Source of the DNA: Candidatus Gastranaerophilales bacterium | GTDB taxonomy: Bacteria; Cyanobacteriota; Vampirovibrionia; Gastranaerophilales; Gastranaerophilaceae | DNA: 11,380 nucleotides | Reading direction: 5' to 3' | NCBI GenBank assembly: GCA_947630355.1 | Contig: CANRHJ010000054.1 | Span: forward strand, 1-11,380 | In this document: one piece after another, positions 5,147-11,380 of the stretch | Layout of the letters: the number at the start of each line of letters is the position of its first letter | Position numbering within the stretch: the first letter of the stretch is position 1 | Program-made: the position numbers and the translations under genes | The notes under the pieces: model-generated | Told to the model about the DNA's origin: nothing | Seen by the model: the letters and a program-made list of their open reading frames with translations, nothing else | The model's database searches: none

Positions 5147-5989
5147 ATGAGAATAAAGAAGTATTTAAATAAATTATTAATAATTTTGGTGATTATGACA
5201 CTTTTGAACGTCAGTGTTTTGGCAGAGGTAATCAGGCTGGAGCCTGTCGAAAAAAATACGTTAAAATTGAACAATAAAGAGCCCGAAACCACAAAAAATT
5301 TGGTCTTAAATAATCGTGATAAGGTAGAAGAGTTAATAAAGATACAAAAAGAAGAAGAAATAAAAGATATTGAATTATTATGGCGTGCGACAATAGATAA
5401 TAATTCACTAATAAAATTTACGATGAATAAACTTAATACGCCCGAATCACAAAGAAGGCTGCATTCCTCCATAATGGCAAAAAGCCTGTCTTCGTTGATA
5501 TACGGAGCGAGTTTTATTCCTATGTTTACGGGGTCAAATGCTATGCTGCAATCGGCATCGTTTTCGGCAGGAAGGCTTGCAAATAATTTTTTAAACAAAG
5601 AATCGGCAGCAGGACAAACTCCGCCCATAACGGATACCGAACTTATTCAGCTTGCGGGTACCATAGAAGAATTACAGGAAAAAATTATTTCATCATATTA
5701 TCAATATAAAGGTGCTTTAAATAAGTTAAAAGACACTCGTTCAAGGATTATATTATACAACAAGAACTATTCTGAGGCCCTGAAAAATAATGAGGTGACA
5801 GAATTGGCGGTATCATCGGCATTATACGAAGATATGCAATTACAAGAATACAAGCAAGAACAGGAAGCTAAAAAATACTACCTGTCGCTTGAACGCTTAG
5901 CAGGTAAAAAAGCCGTAGACAGTTTAATACTTTCGCAATATGCCATGAAAAATCAATTGATAAATACGGAAAAAATAAAAGTAAAATGA
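5147..5989 (+). CDS. Secreted TolC-like single-repeat protein, paralogue A
   Basis: 280-residue exported protein with a signal peptide (hydrophobic core 9-26, probable cut after VLA at 26). After a charged linker comes a block shared with the next gene: IELLWRATIDNNSLIKFTMNKL (75-96), a Gly/Ser/Ala-rich hydrophobic stretch (110-150), then two long amphipathic helices (162-260). The second (about 205-256, ending YYLSLERLAGKKAV) resembles the helical repeat of outer-membrane efflux proteins (TolC/OEP family). Normal TolC proteins carry two such repeats in over 400 residues; this has at most one and no evident beta-barrel strands. Its stop overlaps the start of its paralogue by 4 bases (ATGA), so the two are translationally coupled and possibly partners. 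A periplasmic or outer-membrane location is inferred. Confidence 0.72.
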   Translation: MRIKKYLNKLLIILVIMTLLNVSVLAEVIRLEPVEKNTLKLNNKEPETTKNLVLNNRDKVEELIKIQKEEEIKDIELLWRATIDNNSLIKFTMNKLNTPESQRRLHSSIMAKSLSSLIYGASFIPMFTGSNAMLQSASFSAGRLANNFLNKESAAGQTPPITDTELIQLAGTIEELQEKIISSYYQYKGALNKLKDTRSRIILYNKNYSEALKNNEVTELAVSSALYEDMQLQEYKQEQEAKKYYLSLERLAGKKAVDSLILSQYAMKNQLINTEKIKVK

Positions 5990-6858
5990 AAAAAAAGATA
6001 ATAATAGCATTAATTTCATTAATATTTATACAAACTGCGCAAGCAAAAACATACGAGGAATTGACTTCGCCGAAAAAACCCGCATACAGGCTCGGTGTAA
6101 CTTACGCGCCGGAAAAAGAATATAAAGTTACCGATTTAAAAGAAACACAAAAAGAAAAAACAGCATCGTACGAGGAAGAATATATAAAAAATTCCACCTA
6201 TGCCGACAGTTCGTTAAAGGATTTATCGAATGAAATCTCAAAGTTATTAAGCTTGGAAAAACAGGATATGCTTGAACATGTTCAGATATTATGGGCGGGT
6301 GCCGCGATGCGCAGTGAAACAATAAAGTTTGCATTGTACAAATTATCAAATCCTGATGCCGATAAGCCTGATGAAACAATAGTAAAGAAAATAATAAGAC
6401 CGTTATCAACGGCTTCTTCGATTGCGGGTGCAGGACTCGGTGATCCGTTTAGTGCTACTGCGGCTTTGGTCAGCGGACACTTATTGAATTCTCTTTCTTT
6501 TAACGATAAAGATTTAAACTATAAATATACAAAAGTTACAGATGCCGATATGATTGTACTTATCACTAAAGTTGATAACATGCAGAAAAAAGTTGTAGAT
6601 TTATATTTTGATTATATGACATCGTATAATTTATTAAAAATGACGGAAGAAAACTTAAAAAAACGTGAAGAACGCTATAATTCCGGGATATATAAAACCC
6701 GTGAGCAGCTGCTCGTTGCGGATGCTTTTTACAGAAGTGCCATTGATAATAAATCCAAGCTTGAGTTGGAATTTTTAGAAAACAGAGCGGCTCTTGAACA
6801 GCTTGTTGGGTTAGAAGCACTTATTGAATTTGAAAAGCTGCTTATAAATAATAAATAA
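5986..6858 (+). CDS. Secreted TolC-like single-repeat protein, paralogue B
   Basis: 290-residue paralogue of the preceding gene with a textbook signal peptide (KKKIIIALISLIFI, cut after AQA at 20). Shared blocks are VQILWAGAAMRSETIKFALYKL (99-120), a Gly/Ala/Ser-rich hydrophobic stretch (138-170), and VTDADMIVLITKVDNMQKKVVD (184-205). The last part, ERYNSGIYKTREQLLVADAFYRSAI through ALEQLVGLEAL (229-279), is the clearest TolC/OEP-like repeat: Gly after the RY pair, Leu/Ala heptads, and an LE-L-G end. It overlaps the upstream gene by 4 bases and has no separate promoter. Its end is only 5 nt from the end of the convergent rel gene, with no hairpin terminator between them. A role in an export channel or periplasmic conduit is suggested by similarity only. 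Confidence 0.75.
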   Translation: MKKKIIIALISLIFIQTAQAKTYEELTSPKKPAYRLGVTYAPEKEYKVTDLKETQKEKTASYEEEYIKNSTYADSSLKDLSNEISKLLSLEKQDMLEHVQILWAGAAMRSETIKFALYKLSNPDADKPDETIVKKIIRPLSTASSIAGAGLGDPFSATAALVSGHLLNSLSFNDKDLNYKYTKVTDADMIVLITKVDNMQKKVVDLYFDYMTSYNLLKMTEENLKKREERYNSGIYKTREQLLVADAFYRSAIDNKSKLELEFLENRAALEQLVGLEALIEFEKLLINNK

Positions 6859-6863
6859 TCATT

Positions 6864-9065
6864 CTATTTTTTGTTTTTTTGCTTTTTTGTTTGTTTAAGT
6901 TCGGGTGCCGATTTGATTTTTGAGTTCATTTGAATACGTTTTACAGAATGGACATCGGGAAGCGATTGAAAAGCATTAATAACCGTATTTAAATTATCAA
7001 TACCGTTTACTTCAACACCTAATTCAATAATACCTATTTTTTTTGAATGATTTGTTTTAACATTTGCGTAAGTAATATTATTACCGCAGTCAGCTGCTTT
7101 TATTAAAATATCTTTAAGCATTCCTATTTTATCAACACAATTAATTCTTATAGATGTGACGTAGGTTTTATTAGGAACTTCGCTGTTCCTCCAGCTGATT
7201 TTCATTAAACGTTCTTCAGGTACGGTATCTAAAGAAGGGCAGTCAATTCGGTGGATTGAAACACCTTTTCCTCTTGTTACGACACCGACAATATGTTCAC
7301 CCGGAACCGGCGTACAACATTTTGCGAAGCTGTACAACATTCCTTCCAAACCTACTATCTCATCTTTATAATGACTTTTCTTTTTGTTAGTAACATATAA
7401 ATCGGAATTTTCTTCAGCCGGTTTTTTAATTTTACTTGTTACTTTGTTAAGAGTTGTTTCGCCGTTGCCTATCGCGGCAAATAAATCGTCTACGGAAATA
7501 TAGTTTAAAATTTTAGCTATTTCATTAAGTTTTCCGTTTTTCAAATTTTCATCCAGAACGGCTTTAGTAATTTCTTGTTCAAGCATATTTCTGCCGGTGA
7601 TGATATGTTCATCTCTGTTATGTTTCTTGAACCATTGTCTTATTTTAGATTGAGCTTGTTTTGTAACGCAGAATTTCAGCCAATGCAGCTTTGGAGCACC
7701 TGTTTTTGAAGTAAATAGTTCAACAATATCACCGTTTTTGAGTTTTGTATCAAGCTGGGCAATTCTGCCGTTTATTAAAGCTCCGGTAGTTTTATAACCG
7801 ACTTCGGAGTGTATTCGAAATGCAAAGTCAATAGGAGTCGCATTTTGCGGTAAATCAATAATATCCCCCATCGGAGTAAATGCAAATACCTGATTTCCGA
7901 ATAAATCCAATTTTACCTTTTCGACAAAATCGTTCGCATTTGATGCTTCTTTATCAAGCTCTATCATTTGATGCATCCAGGAAAATTTAATATCATCATC
8001 CGATGAAGCTTTAATGGAACCTGATTCCTTATACTTCCAATGCGCAGCGACACCGTATTCCGCTATTTTATGCATTTCATTCGTACGGATTTGAACTTCC
8101 AAAGGCTTCTGCTTAGGCCCGATAACCGACGTATGAAGCGATTTATAACCGTTTCCTTTGGGCATCGCTATATAATCTTTAAATCTTCCGGGTATGGGCT
8201 TAAACAGTGAATGAATTATACCCAAAACTTCGTAGCACTGGCGTTCCGTATCTACAATTACCCTTACTGCCGTTATATCATACAAATCATTAAAAGCAAC
8301 GTTTAAACGTTCCATTTTTTTATAAATACTGTAATAATGTTTGGCTCTTCCCGTTATTTCGGCATTAATTTCGTTGCGTTTTAAACTGTCTGATATTTCA
8401 TCAATCAACAATTTAACCGTGTTTTCACGCTCTACCTTCTTTTGAGCAACTAATTGTGCTATTTCAAAATACTTTTCGGGATTAAGATACCTTAATGACA
8501 AATCTTCAAGTTCCGCTTTTATTTTCCCGATACCAAGTCTGTTAGCCAACGGAGCAAAAATATCCAAAGTTTCCTGCGCTATTCTCACTTGTTTATTTGG
8601 TGTCATATAGTTTAGTGTACGCATATTATGCAGCCTGTCGGCAAGTTTTAAAAAGATAACTCTGACATCTTTCGCCATAGCTATAAACATTCGGCGAAAA
8701 CTTTCGGCTTGACGTTCTTCTTTTGATTTAAACTGATACTTATCAAGTTTTGTAACACCTAATACAAGATTTAATACATCTTCACCAAACTCTTGTCCCA
8801 GCTGTTCGGGAGTTATTCCCGTATCTTCAATTGTATCATGTAATATTGCAGCCATAAGCGTGTGCTTATCCACTTTTAAAGTAGCCAATATCTTAGCTAC
8901 CTCAACAGGGTGTATAATATATGGCTCTTCGCTTACTCTGTATTGCCCGTCGTGAAGCTTTTCCGCGAACTTGTATGCTTTATATATTTCTTGGATGTCT
9001 TCTTCGTTTCGGTTCTGCTCACGTAATATTTTTTCAAGTCCGTTAAATATATTTTCTTCTGTCAT
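6864..9065 (-). CDS. rel: Bifunctional (p)ppGpp synthetase/hydrolase (Rel/SpoT family)
   Basis: 733-residue RelA/SpoT homologue that makes and degrades the stringent-response alarmone (p)ppGpp. The N-terminal HD hydrolase has every key residue: R43, H52, H76-D77, E80-D81, D143, N147 and T150, each one below the Rel_Seq numbering. The synthetase domain (about 235-345) has R240, D263, Y307 and E323. The RFKD sequence (294-297) is the RXKD type of bifunctional enzymes, not the EXDD of synthetase-only RelA. Then follow TGS (about 391-452), a helical region, a Cys-containing domain (C583, C584, C609) and a C-terminal ACT domain (about 638-715), ending in a Lys-rich tail. The start has AGGAAG 5 bases before the ATG. 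It ends in TAG, 5 nt from the opposing TolC-like gene. No confident promoter was found. Confidence 0.96.
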   Translation of the reverse strand: MTEENIFNGLEKILREQNRNEEDIQEIYKAYKFAEKLHDGQYRVSEEPYIIHPVEVAKILATLKVDKHTLMAAILHDTIEDTGITPEQLGQEFGEDVLNLVLGVTKLDKYQFKSKEERQAESFRRMFIAMAKDVRVIFLKLADRLHNMRTLNYMTPNKQVRIAQETLDIFAPLANRLGIGKIKAELEDLSLRYLNPEKYFEIAQLVAQKKVERENTVKLLIDEISDSLKRNEINAEITGRAKHYYSIYKKMERLNVAFNDLYDITAVRVIVDTERQCYEVLGIIHSLFKPIPGRFKDYIAMPKGNGYKSLHTSVIGPKQKPLEVQIRTNEMHKIAEYGVAAHWKYKESGSIKASSDDDIKFSWMHQMIELDKEASNANDFVEKVKLDLFGNQVFAFTPMGDIIDLPQNATPIDFAFRIHSEVGYKTTGALINGRIAQLDTKLKNGDIVELFTSKTGAPKLHWLKFCVTKQAQSKIRQWFKKHNRDEHIITGRNMLEQEITKAVLDENLKNGKLNEIAKILNYISVDDLFAAIGNGETTLNKVTSKIKKPAEENSDLYVTNKKKSHYKDEIVGLEGMLYSFAKCCTPVPGEHIVGVVTRGKGVSIHRIDCPSLDTVPEERLMKISWRNSEVPNKTYVTSIRINCVDKIGMLKDILIKAADCGNNITYANVKTNHSKKIGIIELGVEVNGIDNLNTVINAFQSLPDVHSVKRIQMNSKIKSAPELKQTKKQKNKK

Positions 9066-9146
9066 TTATTCTTCCTGATTATGACTTAATTTTACACTTT
9101 ATTTCTCAAAAATTCCACAATTTTTATTTTTTTGATGCTGTTGATG

Positions 9147-9152
9147 TATAAT
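9147..9152 (+). promoter_or_regulatory. -10 box immediately upstream of the DUF167 gene
   Basis: TATAAT at 9147-9152 lies 7 bases before the ATG at 9160, placing the predicted transcription start at the start codon. The -35 region is poor (T-rich around 9123-9130). No Shine-Dalgarno is seen before the ATG. This would be a further leaderless start in the window. Confidence 0.4.
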
Positions 9153-9159
9153 ACATCTT

Positions 9160-9489
9160 ATGAATAATGAGTGCAATTACATATTAAATACCCCGCAAGG
9201 AATTATTTTAACGGTAAAACTTGTCCCGAATTCTTCAAGTAATAAAATTGTTGATTATAACGGTGAGTATATCAGAATAAAAATATCGGCACCGGCCATA
9301 GAAAATCGGGCAAATAAAGAACTTATTCAATTCTGTTCGGAGGTTTTTAATATTAATAAATCAAAAATAAAAATTGTTTCGGGTGAAAAATCAAAACTAA
9401 AAAAAGTGCTTTTCTCCGATTGTATTTCAGATGATATTACAAAAAAACTTTTGTTTGTGTTAGACTCTATTCATAAAGATAATAAATAA
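9160..9489 (+). CDS. DUF167 (YggU) family protein
   Basis: 109-residue small cytosolic protein of the DUF167/UPF0235 (YggU) family; biochemical role unknown. Signatures are LTVKLVPNSSSNKI near the start, IRIKISAPAIENRANKELIQF (residues about 43-63, with the APA--NRANKELI core) and the SKIKIVSGEKSKLKKV strand-loop (about 69-84). Length is slightly above the usual 90-100 because of a C-terminal extension. It is transcribed 10 nt ahead of secG, so the two form a small operon. The ATG is preceded by a -10 box and no ribosome binding site. Confidence 0.92.
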   Translation: MNNECNYILNTPQGIILTVKLVPNSSSNKIVDYNGEYIRIKISAPAIENRANKELIQFCSEVFNINKSKIKIVSGEKSKLKKVLFSDCISDDITKKLLFVLDSIHKDNK

Positions 9490-9499
9490 GGGATAAAAA

Positions 9500-9724
9500 A
9501 TGTTAACAACAGTGTGGATTATACAAATTATAACAGCTATATTATTAATATTATTAGTTCTGCTTCATTCGCCAAAAGGTGACGGATTAGGAGCAATAGG
9601 CGGTGCCGCAAATCTGTTTTCCTCTCAAAAAAGCGCCGAAAAAGGATTAAACAGATTTACATACATCCTTTCATTAATATTCTTAATATGTTCGTTTATA
9701 ACGGGTTATCATATTTTTCATTAA
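9500..9724 (+). CDS. secG: Preprotein translocase subunit SecG
   Basis: 74-residue SecG, the small accessory subunit of the SecYEG channel that assists SecA-driven protein export. Two membrane helices (about 3-23 and 53-71) flank a cytoplasmic loop with the family hallmark: LLHSPKGDGLGA--GG, then NLFSSQKSAEKGLNRFT. Length is typical of the short SecG of many bacteria. The start follows a modest AAGGGA site. It lies 10 nt downstream of the DUF167 gene. Its stop codon shares bases with the stop of the opposing dut gene (9721-9724, TTAA), so there is no room for a terminator between them. Confidence 0.95.
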   Translation: MLTTVWIIQIITAILLILLVLLHSPKGDGLGAIGGAANLFSSQKSAEKGLNRFTYILSLIFLICSFITGYHIFH

Positions 9725-10155
9725 AATCCCGTAGAACCAAATCCGCCTTCGCCTCTTTGAGAAGCAGCAAGTTCCGTTGTTACTTCTATTTCGGCTTTTT
9801 CGACCTTCGCAATAACCATTTGCGCTATTCTGTCATCGGGTTTTATCGTATATTCTTCGTTTGATAAATTAACCAAACCTACGCAAACTTCACCTCTATA
9901 ATCCGCATCTACTGTTCCTACGGCATTAATCAAAGTAATTCCGTGCTTTATTGATAGGCCTGAACGCGCTCTTATTTGAGCTTCATATTCTGTCGGAATT
10001 TCAATTTTTATGCCGGTTGGTATTAAAACTCTTTCTAACGGTTTTAGTGTTATTTCTTTGTCGATTGCGGCATATAAGTCCATTCCGGATGCACCTTGTG
10101 TCTTATATTCGGGTAAATACCTGTTATGGGATAATTTAATAACTTTCATTTTCAT
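9721..10155 (-). CDS. dut: Deoxyuridine 5'-triphosphate nucleotidohydrolase (dUTPase)
   Basis: 144-residue trimeric dUTPase, hydrolysing dUTP to dUMP and pyrophosphate, which keeps uracil out of DNA and supplies the dTMP precursor. All five motifs are present: I GASGMDLYA (21-29), II RARSGLS (62-68), III NAVGTVDADYRGEV (77-90, with acidic D83 and D85), IV PDDRIAQMV (106-114) and V RGEGGFGSTGF (134-144, the flexible C-terminal arm). The start has a strong AAAGGAG site 8 bases upstream; a second Met two codons later is less well placed. Its ATG overlaps the TGA of the upstream membrane protein gene by 4 bases, so it is translationally coupled as the last gene of the panC operon. Confidence 0.97.
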   Translation of the reverse strand: MKMKVIKLSHNRYLPEYKTQGASGMDLYAAIDKEITLKPLERVLIPTGIKIEIPTEYEAQIRARSGLSIKHGITLINAVGTVDADYRGEVCVGLVNLSNEEYTIKPDDRIAQMVIAKVEKAEIEVTTELAASQRGEGGFGSTGF

Positions 10156-11147
10156 AAACTTTCTCCTTTTGAAACTTTTTCTGTCAGTGTATATAGCACC
10201 TGCCTGTTTGATATTGTCAGATTTTTTGATAAATTATATTCGCCCTTCATATTCATTACGTATTTCTTTATTGTTTTGTTATCATAGGTTATTTTAAATC
10301 TGTTTGTAACAATAAATTCATTGACAAAATTCAATGATAAAACGGTATCCATACAATCCAGTTCCTTCTCCAGTGTCTGCATATCCGTTATTGAACTAAA
10401 TACATGACAATATGAGGTGTGAACACCGTATTTCTTAAATTCAACGGCAATTGAATTTAATGTGGGTTTCATATGTTCCATAAAATCATCAACGTAATTA
10501 AAGTCTTTGTAAACCAGAAACAGATTTTTCCGGTAATACCCTTTTTGAAGCGGCTTAGTATAATTTACATTCTCTATTAACTTCTTATTTATACGCTGCT
10601 TCCACAATTCAATTTCCTGAAAAGTGAAGTCAATATCTTCTTTTTTCCTTTTTATTTTCTTAATATTTATGAGAATTAAGAATATGAGTTTAGCATATTC
10701 AAACGGGTCGCCTACAGTTGGCATTTCGTTATCGGTCACGATGGAAGGCGCTCTTTTTAACTGTTGTGCAGCTTGTTTTTTTTGTCTTTGAAGTCTTCTT
10801 TGCCTGATAAGATTTTCTTCCTCATCCTCCAATTTTACTACTTGTTTTAACATGGAATTACTTGCAAAATCGCACAAAAATCCTATAGATACCGAAATAC
10901 CTCCGATAATAGCCAATGAAAAATCAACCGATACGCCTTGCGGTGTATAAAAAACACTGACCATCTGATAAGGAATTATAAACAGCCAATTAAATAAATA
11001 AAGCCAATCAGCCTCCATACAATTCAAGAACCAGAAGGCAAAGGATAAAAAGGCATACGCAAAAAATATGAAACGAAAAATCTTTACACAAAATATCAAT
11101 TGTGTAAAAGTATGAATTTCTGATGTTATATTACTTCTGCTTACCAT
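10152..11147 (-). CDS. Three-TM membrane protein with cytoplasmic domain, unknown function
   Basis: I do not recognise this 331-residue protein. It has three hydrophobic helices at about 18-42, 47-67 and 73-95, then a strongly charged helical stretch (103-132, KLEDEEENLIRQRRLQRQKKQ) likely to be coiled coil, and a soluble domain of about 190 residues (145-331). The domain begins with a hydrophobic helix (151-162) and later shows alternating strands and helices (FLVYKDFNYVDDFMEHM, GVHTSYCHVFSS, FIVTNRFKITYDN, ISNRQVLYTLTEK). The mixed alpha/beta pattern could be a degenerate signalling or nucleotide-binding domain, but no catalytic motif is evident. Its ATG directly follows the panC stop (TAAATG, no gap) with AGGA inside the panC end, and its TGA overlaps the dut start: a tight three-gene operon. 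Confidence 0.85.
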   Translation of the reverse strand: MVSRSNITSEIHTFTQLIFCVKIFRFIFFAYAFLSFAFWFLNCMEADWLYLFNWLFIIPYQMVSVFYTPQGVSVDFSLAIIGGISVSIGFLCDFASNSMLKQVVKLEDEEENLIRQRRLQRQKKQAAQQLKRAPSIVTDNEMPTVGDPFEYAKLIFLILINIKKIKRKKEDIDFTFQEIELWKQRINKKLIENVNYTKPLQKGYYRKNLFLVYKDFNYVDDFMEHMKPTLNSIAVEFKKYGVHTSYCHVFSSITDMQTLEKELDCMDTVLSLNFVNEFIVTNRFKITYDNKTIKKYVMNMKGEYNLSKNLTISNRQVLYTLTEKVSKGESL

Positions 11148-11380
11148 TTATCCTAATATTATATTATCAATTAACCTCGTTTTTCCCACTCTCACGGCAA
11201 TTGCCGTTAATGTGTTTTTTGAAACTTTATCCGTTTTTTTAAAGGTCTCAAAATCTCTGTATTCTATATACTCCAATTCAATATCCTTATCTAATGTACT
11301 TATCACGGTATCCGTTAAAATGCTTGTATCGGTAATCCCTTGTTTAACAAGATTTTCAACAGCTTTTAATGATTTATAAA
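11148..11380 (-). CDS. panC: Pantothenate synthetase (C-terminal part, cut by window edge)
   Basis: The last 76 residues of pantoate-beta-alanine ligase, which makes pantothenate from pantoate, beta-alanine and ATP on the way to coenzyme A. The visible part matches the family's C-terminal domain: LKAVENLVKQGITDTSIL, then the IELEYIEYRDFETF strand, then TAIAVRVGKTRLIDNIILG, where VGKTRLIDN is the family ending. The N-terminal HIGH-type nucleotide-binding domain (about 200 residues) lies beyond the window. The stop codon TAA is followed with no gap by the ATG of the three-TM protein, so panC is upstream in that operon. Confidence 0.93.
   Translation of the reverse strand, partial: YKSLKAVENLVKQGITDTSILTDTVISTLDKDIELEYIEYRDFETFKKTDKVSKNTLTAIAVRVGKTRLIDNIILG

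Noticed and set aside
5101..5628. 175-codon minus-strand open frame over the first TolC-like gene
   Set aside because: It is antisense to a gene with signal peptide, promoter and paralogue; its hydrophobic residues mirror Lys/Asn/Glu-rich codons on the other strand.
9066..9159. Promoter for rel on the minus strand
   Set aside because: TAAAAT-like -10 sequence is present (about 9094-9089) but no acceptable -35 at 16-18 bp, so I do not call it.
10010..10297. Open frame of 95 codons on the plus strand
   Set aside because: It overlaps dut and the upstream membrane protein gene antisense, with no ribosome binding site or recognisable product.

Overview
The window is AT-rich DNA, densely coded with no gene-free stretch over 300 bases, and reads as an ordinary bacterial chromosome rather than a phage or plasmid. 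Signal peptides, a pair of TolC-like envelope proteins and a UmuDC-type mutagenesis operon suggest a Gram-negative-type cell envelope. My best guess from overall character (low GC, cyanobacteria-like S7 tail, TolC-like small proteins) is a gut Melainabacterium/Vampirovibrionia (Gastranaerophilales) or a similarly AT-rich lineage; this is an impression, not a proven placement.

Layout. 1-884: end of rpsL and complete rpsG, closed by a strong bidirectional terminator; the fusA/tuf genes that often follow are absent. 883-1915 (minus): yajQ, then a small secreted Lys/Pro/Asn-rich protein with its own promoter. 2063-3006: two unrecognised small membrane proteins, convergent, sharing a bidirectional terminator. 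3007-3200: intergenic region with a C10 tract and then a near-perfect SOS-type promoter/operator. 3201-5078: damage-response operon, a LexA-like winged-helix domain joined to a UmuD-like autopeptidase, followed by a UmuC translesion polymerase. 5147-6858: two translationally coupled, paralogous secreted proteins with one TolC-like repeat each. 6864-9065 (minus): bifunctional Rel/SpoT (p)ppGpp synthetase-hydrolase. 9160-9724: a DUF167 protein and secG. 9721-11380 (minus): panC (C-terminal part), an unrecognised three-TM protein, and dut, all joined with 0-nt or 4-nt junctions.

Themes. (1) The SOS module is compact: one protein appears to combine repressor and UmuD functions, and a 26-bp perfect palindrome sits on its own consensus promoter. 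(2) Several genes (3201, 1344 minus, 9160, and nearly 5147) have a -10 box only 6-13 bases before the ATG and no proper Shine-Dalgarno, which predicts leaderless or near-leaderless mRNAs, while other genes here have canonical AAGGAG sites. (3) Gene ends are packed tightly (shared stop bases at secG/dut, 5 nt between the TolC-like pair and rel), so transcripts probably overlap. No tRNA, rRNA, CRISPR array, insertion sequence or integrase is visible.
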